Shown here: positions 7,872 through 19,661 of the stretch, one piece after another
Numbering within the stretch: the first letter of the stretch is position 1
How the letters are laid out: each line of letters opens with the position of its first letter
From: DASUPK01 sp963728875
Lineage (GTDB): Bacteria > Actinomycetota > Thermoleophilia > Solirubrobacterales > 70-9
Reading direction: 5' to 3'
DNA: 64,000 nucleotides
Assembly: GCA_963728875.1 (NCBI GenBank)
Contig: CAVSLJ010000007.1
Location: 124,001-188,000 of the forward strand
The notes under the pieces: model-generated
What the model was told of the DNA's origin: nothing
Database searches by the model: none
Seen by the model: the letters and a program-made list of their open reading frames with translations, nothing else
Made by a program: the position numbers and the translations under genes

Positions 7872-10800
7872 ATGGCAACTCAGCAAAAGGTTCAACTCCT
7901 GATGCCCGAGATGGGCGAGTCGGTGACCGAGGGCACCGTCCTCGAGTGGCATGTCTCGGAGGGGGATTCGGTCGAGGAGGGCGACACGATGGTCGAGGTC
8001 TCGACCGACAAGGTCGACGCCGAGGTCCCAGCCCCCGCCACCGGCACCGTCACGAAGATCCTGGTGCAGCCCGACGAGGAGATCGAGGTCGGCAAGCCGA
8101 TGGCCGAGATCGATCCGAACGGCGGACCCCCGGAGGCGGAGGTTGAAGCGCCCACGGGAGGAGCCGGCGCTGAGGACGCTTCCTCTGACGGCGAAGCCGG
8201 GTCGAACGGGGCCGGAGAGTCCACCACCGCCACGACGGACGACGCATCGGTCTCCGCCGGGAAGTCCCTCGAGGGCGGCGGCCTCGAGATCGTCATGCCC
8301 GAGATGGGCGAGTCGGTCACCGAAGGAACCGTGCTCGAGTGGCACGTCGCCGAGGGAGACCAGATCGCGGAGGGCGACACCGTCGTCGAGGTCTCCACCG
8401 ACAAGGTCGACGCCGAGGTCCCCGCCCCCGCCAGCGGGACGATCACCAAGATCCTGGTCGGCCCCGACGAGACCATCGAGGTCGGCAAGCCGCTCGCCGA
8501 GATGATGAAGGGCGAGGCACCGCCAAAGGATGTTGAAGCCCCCTCCGAGGACGCTTCTTCTGATGGCGAAGCCGTCATCGCCACGCCAGTCGCCCGCCGC
8601 GCCGCCGTGGCGAACGGCGTCGATCTCGCGGGCGTCAAGGGGAGCGGTCCTGGCGGCAAGATCACCAAGTCGGACGTGCTCTCCGGCGACGGAGCCGCTC
8701 CCGCGACGGCCGTACCCGGCGAGGCCAAGCCCCTGCGCGGGCCCGCCGCCACGCTCGCCAAGGCGATGGACGCGAGCCGCTCGATTCCGACCGCGACCTC
8801 CTTCCGCGAGCTCGCCGTGGACACCCTCGACGCCAAGCGCAAGGCGCTCAACGCGGTGCTCAAGGAGCGCGGCATGAAGGTGAGCTTCACCCACCTGATC
8901 GCCTGGGCCATCGTCAAGGCGGCTCAGGAGTGGCCGGTGATGGGCCGCGCCTTCGAGGAGCGGGACGGCAAGCCCTTCGTGGTCGAGCCGGGCGGCGTCA
9001 ACCTCGGCATCGCGGTGGATGTCGAGCGCAAGGGGAAGCGCTCCCTGATGGTCCCCTGCATCAAGGGCGCGGACCGCCTCGACTTCAGGGGCTTTCACTC
9101 GTACTACGAGGAGCTGATCACCAAGACGCGTGAGAACAGTCTCACCGCCGACGACTTCCAGGGGACCAACATCAGCCTCACCAACCCGGGCGGCCTCGGA
9201 ACCGTCGCGTCGGTACCCCGCCTGCTGGAGGGTCAGGGCACGATCGTCGCCTGCGGCTCGCTCGCCTATCCCGTCGAGTGGCAGCATGCGCCGCCGGAGA
9301 AGATCAAGGCCCTCGGGGTCTCGAAGGTCATGACCATGACCTCCACGTATGACCACCGCGTGATCCAAGGGGCGGAGTCCGGATCCTTCTTGCGCCGCAT
9401 CGAGGAGCTCCTGCAGGGCGGGGACGACTTCTACGAGTCGGTCGCCCGGGATCTCAACGTCGATGCCTCGACCATCACCTCCGCGCACGCAGCATCCGCG
9501 TCCGCGCCGCCACTGGCCGCACCGGGCGGCGCCGCCGCACCGAGCGTCGCCGCCAAGCCCAACATGGAGCTGCTTCAGGCGGTTCAGGCGGCGACCTCGC
9601 TGCTCAAGGGCTACCGGACCCACGGCCACCTCGCGGCCCGGCTCGACCCACTCGGCTCCGAGCCGAAGGGCGACCCGGCGATCCAGCCCGAGAACCTCAA
9701 CCTGACCCCGGAGCTGATGGCGCAGATCCCGGCGGAGATCCTCCGCATCGGCGTCGAGGGCGAGACGCTGCTCGAGGTGCTGCCGCGGATGCGCGAGGCC
9801 TACTGCGGGACGATCGCCTACCAGATCGAGCATCTCTCCTCACACCAGCAGCGGATGTGGCTGCGCGACATGATCGAGACCGGCTGGCACCGCAAGCCCC
9901 TCGAGTCCGAGGAGAAGCAGCGGCTGCTCAACCGCCTGATCCAGGTGTTCGGATTCGAGCGCTACCTGGAGAAGGCCTACCTCGGCCAGAAGATGTTCTC
10001 GATCGAGGGCCTCGACGCCGTCGTGCCGATGCTCGACGAGGTCTTCGAGATGGCCCACACCGAGGGGGCGCACGACGTCGTCATCGGCATGGCGCACCGC
10101 GGCCGCCTCGCCGTGCTCGCCCACAACATCGGCCGCCCGATCGAGGCGATCCTGGCTGAGTTCGAGGGCGCCAAGGCGATCGAGGCCGTCAAGTCGCTGG
10201 CCGCGATCCCGACCGGTGGGACCGGCGACGTCAAGTACCACTACGGCCACGGCGGCGTCTACAGGACACGCGACGACTCCGAGATCGGCGTGCGCCTCTA
10301 TCCGAACCCGAGCCACCTCGAGTACGTGAATCCGGTCGTCGTCGGTGCGGCCCGCGCCTCGCAGACCAACCGGCAGAACGGCCGCCTCGAGCACGATCCG
10401 ATGGCCGCCGTGCCGGTGCTGCTCCACGGCGACGCGGCCTTCCCCGCACAGGGCGTCGTCGCCGAGACGCTCAATCTCCAGTCGCTCAAGGGCTATGCGA
10501 CCGGCGGCACGATCCACATCATCCAGGACAACCAGATCGGCTTCACCACCGACCCGGAGGAGGGTCGCTCCACCCCCTACGCGGGCGACATGGCGAAGGG
10601 CTTCAACGTCCCGATCATCCACGTCAACGCCGACGACCCGGAGGCCTGCATCGCCGCGGTCCGCCTGGCCATGGCCTACCGCGAGCGCTGGGGCCGCGAC
10701 GTCGTCATCGATGTGATCGGCTACCGGCGTTTCGGCCACAACGAGACCGACGAGCCCGCCTACACCCAGCCGCTGATGGCGGCCAAGATCAAGGAACACG

Positions 10801-12182
10801 CGCCGGTCAGCCAGATCTATGCCGAGGAGCTGGTCAAGGAGGGCATGGTCACCCCCGACGAGGTCGAGGAGCGGAACGAGGAGCGGCAGAAGGGGCTCAA
10901 GGCCGCGCACGACGAGCTCCGCAAGAAGATCGAGTCCGGCGACTTCGCGGACCCCACCGCGACCGGGACCGGGGAGCTCGACCGCACCCGCAGCCCAAGC
11001 GTCGAGACCGCGGTCCCGGAGGACAAGCTCCGCAAGCTGAACGAGGAGCTGCTGCGGGTCCCCGACAGCTTCACCATCCACCGCAAGCTCCGCAAGCCGC
11101 TCTCCAAGCGGCTCGACGCAATGAACGAGGGGGGCATCGAGTTCGGTCACGCCGAGGCCCTCGCGCTCGCTTCGATGCTGACGGAGGAGGTCCACGTTCG
11201 ATTCACCGGCCAGGACACCGAGCGCGGGACGTTCTCCAACCGTCATCTCGTCCTCCATGACGAGAAGACGGGGCTGCGCTATGCACCGATCCAGAATCTG
11301 CCTGAGGCGAACGCGCCGCTCGAGCTACACAACAGTCCGCTCTCGGAGTCGGCGTGCCTGGGGTTCGAGTACGGCTACTCGGCGGCCTCCCCCGACAGCC
11401 TGATCCTCTGGGAGGCCCAGTTCGGCGACTTCGGCAACTCGGCGCAGGTGATCATCGACAGCTTCATCGTCTCGGCCGAGGCGAAGTGGGGCCAGACGTC
11501 ACGCTTGACCCTTCTCCTGCCGCACGGCTACGAGGGCGGAGGCCCCGAGCACTCGAGCGCCCGCATCGAGCGCTTCATCCAGCTCGCCGCCGAGGGCAAC
11601 ATCCGCCTGGCCAATCCATCGACGGCCGCCCAGTACTTCCACCTGCTGCGGCGCCAGGCGCACATCCAGAAGGCACGGCCGATGGTCGTCTTCACCCCCA
11701 AGGGCCTGCTGCGCCTGCCGCGCGCGACCTCGACGCTCGAGGAGCTCACCTCCGGGTCGTTCCAGTTCGTCCTGGACGACCCGCACGCCGAGGGCCGCAA
11801 GGACAAGATCGAGCGGCTCGTACTCTGCAGCGGCAAGATCTACTACGACATCGACGCCGCGCCGAAGCGCGAGGAGATCGAGAACGTCGCGATCGCCCGC
11901 GCCGAGCTCCTCTACCCCTTCGCCAAGGAGCAGCTCATGGAGCTGATCGCGAGCTACCCGGGCCTGAAGGAGATCGTCTGGGTTCAGGAGGAGCCGCGGA
12001 ACATGGGCGCCTGGTCGGTGATGCAGCGCCGCATGCCGGAGCTGCTGCCCGAGGGCGTCGAGCTCGGTTACATCGGCCGGCCGCCGCGGGCGAGCACCGG
12101 CGAGGGCTACGCGGTCGCCCACACCAAGGAGCAGGAGCGGATCGTCCTCACGACCCTGATGGGCCGCGCCGACCCGGCGTAG
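7872..12182 (+). CDS. kgd: Multifunctional 2-oxoglutarate dehydrogenase E1-E2 (KGD type) with two lipoyl domains
   Basis: 1436 aa. Order: lipoyl domain 1 (lipoyl-Lys in STDKVDAEV, K47), Ser/Gly/Ala-rich linker, near-identical lipoyl domain 2 (K178), E3/E1-binding domain (IATPVARRAAVANGVDL, about 236-270), E2 acyltransferase domain (about 285-525, with TYDHRVIQGAESG near 492-504), then a full SucA-type E1 from about residue 575. E1 motifs include TSLLKGYRTHGHLAARLDPL, HGDAAFPAQGVVAETLNL, the TPP-region IHIIQDNQIGFTT and GYRRFGHNETDEPAYTQP. It performs oxidative decarboxylation of 2-oxoglutarate in the TCA cycle. Mycobacterial Kgd (about 1230 aa) has the E2-E1 fusion without lipoyl or binding domains, so this version is longer and could carry succinyl groups itself. 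The HRVIQG sequence replaces the HRxxDG of ordinary E2. E3 is not encoded here. Confidence 0.93.
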   Translation: MATQQKVQLLMPEMGESVTEGTVLEWHVSEGDSVEEGDTMVEVSTDKVDAEVPAPATGTVTKILVQPDEEIEVGKPMAEIDPNGGPPEAEVEAPTGGAGAEDASSDGEAGSNGAGESTTATTDDASVSAGKSLEGGGLEIVMPEMGESVTEGTVLEWHVAEGDQIAEGDTVVEVSTDKVDAEVPAPASGTITKILVGPDETIEVGKPLAEMMKGEAPPKDVEAPSEDASSDGEAVIATPVARRAAVANGVDLAGVKGSGPGGKITKSDVLSGDGAAPATAVPGEAKPLRGPAATLAKAMDASRSIPTATSFRELAVDTLDAKRKALNAVLKERGMKVSFTHLIAWAIVKAAQEWPVMGRAFEERDGKPFVVEPGGVNLGIAVDVERKGKRSLMVPCIKGADRLDFRGFHSYYEELITKTRENSLTADDFQGTNISLTNPGGLGTVASVPRLLEGQGTIVACGSLAYPVEWQHAPPEKIKALGVSKVMTMTSTYDHRVIQGAESGSFLRRIEELLQGGDDFYESVARDLNVDASTITSAHAASASAPPLAAPGGAAAPSVAAKPNMELLQAVQAATSLLKGYRTHGHLAARLDPLGSEPKGDPAIQPENLNLTPELMAQIPAEILRIGVEGETLLEVLPRMREAYCGTIAYQIEHLSSHQQRMWLRDMIETGWHRKPLESEEKQRLLNRLIQVFGFERYLEKAYLGQKMFSIEGLDAVVPMLDEVFEMAHTEGAHDVVIGMAHRGRLAVLAHNIGRPIEAILAEFEGAKAIEAVKSLAAIPTGGTGDVKYHYGHGGVYRTRDDSEIGVRLYPNPSHLEYVNPVVVGAARASQTNRQNGRLEHDPMAAVPVLLHGDAAFPAQGVVAETLNLQSLKGYATGGTIHIIQDNQIGFTTDPEEGRSTPYAGDMAKGFNVPIIHVNADDPEACIAAVRLAMAYRERWGRDVVIDVIGYRRFGHNETDEPAYTQPLMAAKIKEHAPVSQIYAEELVKEGMVTPDEVEERNEERQKGLKAAHDELRKKIESGDFADPTATGTGELDRTRSPSVETAVPEDKLRKLNEELLRVPDSFTIHRKLRKPLSKRLDAMNEGGIEFGHAEALALASMLTEEVHVRFTGQDTERGTFSNRHLVLHDEKTGLRYAPIQNLPEANAPLELHNSPLSESACLGFEYGYSAASPDSLILWEAQFGDFGNSAQVIIDSFIVSAEAKWGQTSRLTLLLPHGYEGGGPEHSSARIERFIQLAAEGNIRLANPSTAAQYFHLLRRQAHIQKARPMVVFTPKGLLRLPRATSTLEELTSGSFQFVLDDPHAEGRKDKIERLVLCSGKIYYDIDAAPKREEIENVAIARAELLYPFAKEQLMELIASYPGLKEIVWVQEEPRNMGAWSVMQRRMPELLPEGVELGYIGRPPRASTGEGYAVAHTKEQERIVLTTLMGRADPA

Positions 12183-12202
12183 CGACACCTGAGGGCGAGG
12201 GA

Positions 12203-12243
12203 TTTGGCGAGTTCTTCCGGGTATTCCGGAACAAGTCGCCAAA
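12203..12243. terminator. Palindromic element of the TTGGCGA family, copy 1; probable terminator of kgd
   Basis: Starts 21 bp after the kgd stop. The outer arms TTTGGCGA and TCGCCAAA and inner arms GTTCTTCCGG / CCGGAAC enclose a short loop. A second element with the same outer arms (TTGGCGA...TCGCCAA) lies right after another stop at 29966-30005. There is no U-run, so intrinsic termination is uncertain, but position and symmetry fit a 3'-end element. Confidence 0.6.
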
Positions 12244-12269
12244 TGGCCGTTGCGCGTCCAAAGCAGCGG

Positions 12270-12488
12270 TTAGGTCGGCTCGGAGGAGAGGCCGATGACG
12301 AGTAACGCGATCGAGACCGCAAGAGCGAGATACGCCATGCCCGTCATCCAGAGAGATGGACGCCAGAGCCGATGCTGCGGTCCCACCACCGCCGCACTGA
12401 CCGCGATCAGTGCGCCTACGAGGAACACGATGCCCATGACGGTCCAGCCGTCGAGCCCGGAAAAACTGCTCCCAGTTCCCGAGAGCAC
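12270..12488 (-). CDS. Small membrane protein, N-terminus unclear (possible frameshift)
   Basis: 72 aa from a GTG at 12488 with two hydrophobic segments: WTVMGIVFLVGALIAVSAAV and WMTGMAYLALAVSIALLVIG. The frame remains coding-like upstream (AGLPLVSAGLIGV, a further hydrophobic stretch) but meets a TGA without a standard start. A GTG-led segment in another frame begins near 12573, so a one-base indel near 12530 may split a three-helix protein. Family not recognised. It is the only coding candidate between 12183 and 12700. Confidence 0.45.
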   Translation of the reverse strand: MLSGTGSSFSGLDGWTVMGIVFLVGALIAVSAAVVGPQHRLWRPSLWMTGMAYLALAVSIALLVIGLSSEPT

Positions 12489-12708
12489 GCCGATGAGCCC
12501 GGCGGAGACGAGCGGCAGACCGGCAAAGGATCAATCGGGAGCCCATATCCATTTGATCGGATCGTGGCTGCACTCACCTTAGGAATCCGAGTTAGGGCAC
12601 CTGGGTTGGCGGATGCCGGCCTGAGCGGACCGTCCATGCGGGCCATCGCCCCCGCACGAACGGCCCGCCCTCACTACGCGGGTCGCGCTGGCGCGCGCCC
12701 TTGCATAT

Positions 12709-12861
12709 CTAGACCGGCCCCGTGAGCGCTGCACGCCGGATCACGGCCACCGAGAGGGAGCGGCCGCAGTCGGGGCATGAGCTGAGTCGAGCCCAGGAGT
12801 GGTGTTCCGCGTCGCAGCTCGCGCACCGATACGAGCGCTGCAGACGCACGAGCCTCCTCAT
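12709..12861 (-). CDS. Small zinc-ribbon protein
   Basis: 50 aa from ATG 12861 (an ATG at 12909 would give 66 aa). CASCDAEHHSWARLSSCPDCG is a textbook CxxC-x14-CxxCG zinc ribbon, preceded by a basic N-terminus (MRRLVRLQRSYR). Short length, no signal peptide; similar orphan ribbons are common in Actinobacteria and have no assigned role. Flanking stretches 12489-12708 and 12862-13012 hold no convincing gene, only GC-rich sequence with an imperfect palindrome near 12680. Confidence 0.5.
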   Translation of the reverse strand: MRRLVRLQRSYRCASCDAEHHSWARLSSCPDCGRSLSVAVIRRAALTGPV

Positions 12862-13012
12862 GCTCACGTTGGAACTCTGATCTCCGTGGAATCGCTCCAT
12901 GGCGGGCATCTTGCCCGTCGAAGGTCAACAAAACTATGGACAGCCGGTATGAAGATCGCCCCACGGCACTCCGACCGGGTGTCGAGGTCATTCAGCCGTT
13001 AGCTTCAACGTC

Positions 13013-13405
13013 ATGGCCGCCGCGGACCACGCGAATCCCCTTCCCAGGCCCGTGCCGGGCCCCCTGTTCAGGTGGGTGAAGATCGCCTCCTGGTTCGAGC
13101 TGGGCCTGTTCACCGCGCTTCTCTTCTTCTGGATCGCGCCCGGCTATGCGTCGGAAACCGCTCTCTTCGGGCTGCTGCACGGTGTCGGCTACCTGGGCCT
13201 CTGCGCGCTGATCTTCTGTGCGATCGTGCGCAGGGAGGCACCGTGGCCGCTCCTGGCGGCCACCCTCACCCCGCTCGGACCGGTGGGCGCGGTGATCGGA
13301 ATCGAGCTGATCGAGCGCCGCGGATGGGGAATCGAGCCGCGGAGGTTGACACCGCGGGACGAAACGGGGAATAATCAAACGCGGCGGGAGGACGTACTAA
13401 CTTGA
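13013..13405 (+). CDS. DUF3817 family integral membrane protein
   Basis: 130 aa. A short cytosolic N-terminus is followed by three hydrophobic segments: WFELGLFTALLFFWIAPGYA, LFGLLHGVGYLGLCALIFCAIV and WPLLAATLTPLGPVGAVIGIELI. The order 'FRWVKIASWFE...LHGVGYLGLCAL...TLTPLGPV' is the DUF3817 pattern (YdzA-like). Function unknown in the family. Followed by a hairpin at 13413-13443. Confidence 0.8.
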   Translation: MAAADHANPLPRPVPGPLFRWVKIASWFELGLFTALLFFWIAPGYASETALFGLLHGVGYLGLCALIFCAIVRREAPWPLLAATLTPLGPVGAVIGIELIERRGWGIEPRRLTPRDETGNNQTRREDVLT

Positions 13406-13412
13406 CAAGACT

Positions 13413-13443
13413 CGTTCCCGGGCCAGTCCCGCCTCCGGGAACG
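13413..13443 (+). terminator. Inverted repeat downstream of the DUF3817 gene
   Basis: CGTTCCCGG (13413-13421) pairs perfectly with CCGGGAACG (13435-13443) around a 13-nt loop, 8 bp after the gene's stop. No U-tract follows. Probable 3'-end hairpin; the rest of 13444-13573 shows no feature. Confidence 0.5.
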
Positions 13444-13573
13444 ATCGCGTCGGAAATCCCTCCCTGGCTACCGACGCGCAGGCGTGGCGCGGGCCGTGTG
13501 GACCCCCTGCCTCCCGCGGCCCCGCCACGCCGATTCTTCGTGCGACCAAACCAAATAGGGGAAACGGGGGGCG

Positions 13574-16381
<2,808 letters not shown>

Positions 16382-16396
16382 ATATGCAGTATGCCG

Positions 16397-18679
16397 CTAC
16401 CGCTTCTTGTGCTTCTTGTGCCCTGACTTGAGCTTCGTGACCTGCACCGTGTTGCCGGCCCCGTCAATCGTGGTCACCTTGACCCGGATCCCCTTGCCGC
16501 GACGCACGGCCGAGCGGCCGTGCCGTGAAAGCTTGACCTTGACGATCTTGCTCTGGCCCCCGGCGATCGTCGCCTTGCCGCGTCCGATGACGTTTGTCTT
16601 CTTTCGCTTCTTGGCGGATCGAGCCTTCGACCCCTTGCCGGAGCCGAGGAGCTGAACCTTGACCTTGCAGGGGGCGGTCCCCGGCGCCGAATCCACCCGG
16701 ACCTTGGCCCTCTTGCCCTTGACCTTGACCTTGCCGTCGCCGCGCGCGGCACGCAGGTGCGAGACGGATGAGTATTCGGGCGCGATCGCGGTCCCACAGG
16801 GCAGCAGCTTCGGAGCCGACGCCTTGACCTGCCCCCCGGAGGCGCCGGGGTTCTCGAGCACCGGGATGTGCAGTGAGAGACCGGAGACCGTCACCGGTCC
16901 CTGCCCATTGGCGGCGCGACCGTAGCCGCCGAAGAGGCCGCCGGCGTCTCGCGCCAGCAGCTCGAGCTTGGCGATGTGCCCCGCCGCGAACAGGTGGCCG
17001 CTCGGGTGCAGCTGGAAGACCTGCCGGGCGGTGCCGACCGAGGGCCGGAAGAGCTGGCGGTCCACAAGGGTCTCCGTGCCCCCCGGGTCCACGTCCAACA
17101 GCCGCGCCGCGATCTCGGAGTTCGCGGTCGGAGACGCGATCTTCGCGACCACGGTGGGGGATCCCATCAGCGTGTAGCCGCCGCCGACGGCGCCCGGGAG
17201 TCGATAGGTTGCGACACCGGCCTGGTCGGTCGCCGGAGCCGAGGTGCATGGCGGATCCGACGTCAGGGCCGCGTTGACCGGGTTAAAGGTCGCGCTGACG
17301 GCATCCGACCCGCCGGTGGGCGCGATCGTCTTCGGCGCGGAGGAATTGAGGCGCACCTCACCCCTCTCCAGCCCCGCCCAGCTCCCGGCTTGGAAGGGTC
17401 CGCCGGAGGAAGCCGACTTGGGGCAAGTCATCGCGAACGCGGTTGTCCCCTGGAACGGCAGGCCACCGGTTCCCTTGACGTAGTAGTCGAGCCAAGCCTC
17501 CTCGGCGGCGTGCAGGGTGTTCGTCTCCCCAGGCTTGTTGGAGGACCGGGGATGCCCGAAGTCGCCGAAGAACAGCGAGACCGGCGCCGTCGGGTATTGC
17601 GAACGGACCCGGTTGTAGAAGCGAATCGCCTCATCGGCGGGGAAGAGATCGTCGGTGAACCCGTTGGAGATCAGCAGCGGAGCCGGGGGCTCCGAGTGGT
17701 CGATGTAATACGCCGAGTGATGGGCGGTGATCTCGTTGAAGATCGCCGTCACGGAGGGATCGCCGTCGTAGGGCTCGCCCGCATCGAGGCGGCTGTTCCA
17801 GGCGGTCACGTCCGCCTCGGGATCCGCGCAGGCCGGATATGGAGACGTGCCGCAGTACTTGCCGGCCGCCTGACCCGACGTATAGAGCCCGCTGACCAGC
17901 GACTCCTTCTCGATCCCGATCCGTCCCGCGTAGGGCGAGTCGGCGACGTAGTCGAGCGTTCCGCCATTCGGGGTCAGCGAGTACGCCAGGTCACTCCACG
18001 GGATGTTCGGCGCCGCCGCGGCGATTCGCATGGGCAGACCGTTGATCGGGCTGGTCCAGGGGGCGAGGTGCCCGTCCGGCATCATCACGCGATCCTTCAG
18101 CGCCCCGAGGGCAAGCGAGAGGCCGCCGCCGTAGGAACCGCCGAGCGCACCCACGCGTTGACCGTCGATCAGTCCCGCGTCCGCGAGCTCGCCGGCGAAG
18201 AACTGGGCGTCCCGCACCTCATAGCGGTCGTCCATCAGGTGGATGAAGCCCGCCGCGTCACAAGCGCCCAGGGCTGCCGTGATCGCGTTGTCCTTGCCGC
18301 ATGACTGGTGGAAGCCGCGGTCGGTCATGCTGAAGACGGCATATCCGCGGCTGGTCCAACGGCGCAACCCGCCGGTCCCGCCCGACGTGCCGAAGCCGAT
18401 CTTCTCGCCGCCATAGCCATGGCCGACGATGATCAGCGGGTAGTTGTTGTCGGACCCGCTCGCAGGTGGAAAGGCGACGTTGACGTCGATCGGCGTCCCA
18501 TCCCAGGTCGGCGCGGTGCTACGGACGGTGTCGCCACTGCTCGAGCCGGTTCCGCACTCGCGGACGTTGTCCGCGGCGACAGTGCAAGTCACCCCGAGCG
18601 CACTCGGGATCGCGGCGTGCGCGCTCGATGCAGCCAGCAGTGAGCCGATGACGGCCGACAACACCACGAGCTTCCGCAT
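16397..18679 (-). CDS. Secreted CocE/NonD-type alpha/beta hydrolase with basic C-terminal tail
   Basis: 760 aa. Signal peptide MRKLVVLSAVIGSLLAASSA-HA. The hydrolase core has oxyanion-region VGHGYGGEK, nucleophile elbow GALGGSYGGG, acid in SNGFTDDLFPADE and His in FFGDFGHPRS; the middle region resembles the X-Pro dipeptidyl-peptidase (S15)/CocE family, and a jelly-roll-like C-terminal domain follows. The last 110 residues are Lys/Arg-rich (KVKVKGKRAKVRV; KIVKVKLSRHGRSAVRRGKG; GHKKHKKR). Such tails recur on secreted proteins here and may bind cell-wall polymers. Substrate unknown (ester or X-Pro peptide). Related in family, not sequence detail, to the hydrolase at 60100-62325. Confidence 0.85.
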   Translation of the reverse strand: MRKLVVLSAVIGSLLAASSAHAAIPSALGVTCTVAADNVRECGTGSSSGDTVRSTAPTWDGTPIDVNVAFPPASGSDNNYPLIIVGHGYGGEKIGFGTSGGTGGLRRWTSRGYAVFSMTDRGFHQSCGKDNAITAALGACDAAGFIHLMDDRYEVRDAQFFAGELADAGLIDGQRVGALGGSYGGGLSLALGALKDRVMMPDGHLAPWTSPINGLPMRIAAAAPNIPWSDLAYSLTPNGGTLDYVADSPYAGRIGIEKESLVSGLYTSGQAAGKYCGTSPYPACADPEADVTAWNSRLDAGEPYDGDPSVTAIFNEITAHHSAYYIDHSEPPAPLLISNGFTDDLFPADEAIRFYNRVRSQYPTAPVSLFFGDFGHPRSSNKPGETNTLHAAEEAWLDYYVKGTGGLPFQGTTAFAMTCPKSASSGGPFQAGSWAGLERGEVRLNSSAPKTIAPTGGSDAVSATFNPVNAALTSDPPCTSAPATDQAGVATYRLPGAVGGGYTLMGSPTVVAKIASPTANSEIAARLLDVDPGGTETLVDRQLFRPSVGTARQVFQLHPSGHLFAAGHIAKLELLARDAGGLFGGYGRAANGQGPVTVSGLSLHIPVLENPGASGGQVKASAPKLLPCGTAIAPEYSSVSHLRAARGDGKVKVKGKRAKVRVDSAPGTAPCKVKVQLLGSGKGSKARSAKKRKKTNVIGRGKATIAGGQSKIVKVKLSRHGRSAVRRGKGIRVKVTTIDGAGNTVQVTKLKSGHKKHKKR

Positions 18680-18774
18680 GACCTCTCCTGTCCCTCAAAC
18701 GATGGAGGCGTGTCCCTCGGCACGCCGCGCGCCCTCCTTGACGCGCCCCGAAGAGAATAGCCCTCGGCTGGCCG

Positions 18775-19581
18775 CTAGCGCTTGCCGGCGTGGCCCGCGA
18801 CCAGCTCGTCGGCGATTCGCTCGGCGCCGCCACGTCGCTGGATCCTGGCGGCGAACTCCGGATGCCGGTACGCGATCCCGCTCGCGAGCCGGAGGCGCAG
18901 CGTCGCGGGCTCAACCTCCGAGCGGTCCCGCGTGATGGCCCTGACCACGGCCCTGGCGACCTTTCCGGGCGAGGTGGTGCCCAGGCCCGGTGGTGACTTG
19001 ACCCCCGAGTCGTGGAACATGCCGGCCTCCCGGATGAACCCGGGCAGCACGGTCGAGACGCCGATCCCCTTCGGGTGCAGGTCCTCGCGCAGCGCCAGCG
19101 CGAAGCCGCGCATCCCGAACTTGGTCGCGCAGTAGATCGCGGTTCTCGGCGTTCCGACCTTCCCGTTGATGGAGGAGATGAAGACGATGTGACCCTCGCC
19201 CTTCTCGAGCAGCGCCGGGATGAGCTCGCGCGCCATCAGCATCGGCGCTTCGAGGTTGACGCGAAGCGTCCGGGTGAGCTCCTCGGATTCGACCTTCTCG
19301 ATCGAGCCGACGCCCGGCAGCGCAGCGTTGGCGATCAGTCCATCGAGCTCGCCGGCCTCGCGGACGGCCCGCTGACCCGCGCCTTCATCGGCGAGATCGA
19401 CGACTAGGACCGCATGGCGATCCAGTCCTCCCGGCAGCGTCCGAGCGAGGTTTTCGAGCTCGTCCTCCTTCCGCGAACTCAGCACCAATGAGGTCCCCTC
19501 GTGCGCGAGCCGCTCGGCGATCGCCCTGCCGATCCCCCCGGTAGCGCCGCTGAGCAGCACCCGCTTCCCCTGGAGGTCCAT
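18775..19581 (-). CDS. Short-chain dehydrogenase/reductase (SDR)
   Basis: 268 aa classical SDR. Cofactor motif LSGATGGIGRAIAERL near the N-terminus, NAALPG (cf. NNAG), active-site Ser in VFISSINGKVG, and YCATKFG (YxxxK). NADP preference is suggested by SSRKEDE after strand 2, a basic residue at the position that reads the 2'-phosphate. The C-terminus 'YRHPEFAARIQRRGGAERIADELVAGHA' is not family-diagnostic. Substrate unknown. Divergent from the NlpC/P60-like gene. Confidence 0.85.
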   Translation of the reverse strand: MDLQGKRVLLSGATGGIGRAIAERLAHEGTSLVLSSRKEDELENLARTLPGGLDRHAVLVVDLADEGAGQRAVREAGELDGLIANAALPGVGSIEKVESEELTRTLRVNLEAPMLMARELIPALLEKGEGHIVFISSINGKVGTPRTAIYCATKFGMRGFALALREDLHPKGIGVSTVLPGFIREAGMFHDSGVKSPPGLGTTSPGKVARAVVRAITRDRSEVEPATLRLRLASGIAYRHPEFAARIQRRGGAERIADELVAGHAGKR

Positions 19582-19629
19582 GCGGGGAACCTATCGCTGC
19601 AGCCGCTCGTCCAGGTCTATGAGCGCGTG

Positions 19630-19658
19630 CTCACAAACGGCCCGGGCTCTGCTACGGT
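19630..19658 (+). promoter_or_regulatory. Candidate promoter of the first NlpC/P60-like gene
   Basis: CTCACA (19630-19635), 17 nt, TACGGT (19653-19658). The same pair occurs before the second paralogue (CTCACA 20269-20274, 16 nt, TACGCT 20291-20296), both within the context GCTCACA...CTGCTACG. Shared sequence and spacing support a common sigma factor or regulator rather than chance. No riboswitch lies between this promoter and the gene. Confidence 0.45.
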
Positions 19659-19661
19659 CGT

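Noticed and set aside
8178..8580. GACGGCGAAGCC / GATGGCGAAGCC in kgd, resembling the end of the dispersed repeat
   Set aside because: Only about 12 bp matches, and the two sites are explained by duplication of the lipoyl-linker segment (DASSDGEA).
9840..11258. 472-aa minus-strand frame inside kgd
   Set aside because: Antisense shadow of the E1 domain; no signal, motif or ribosome site.
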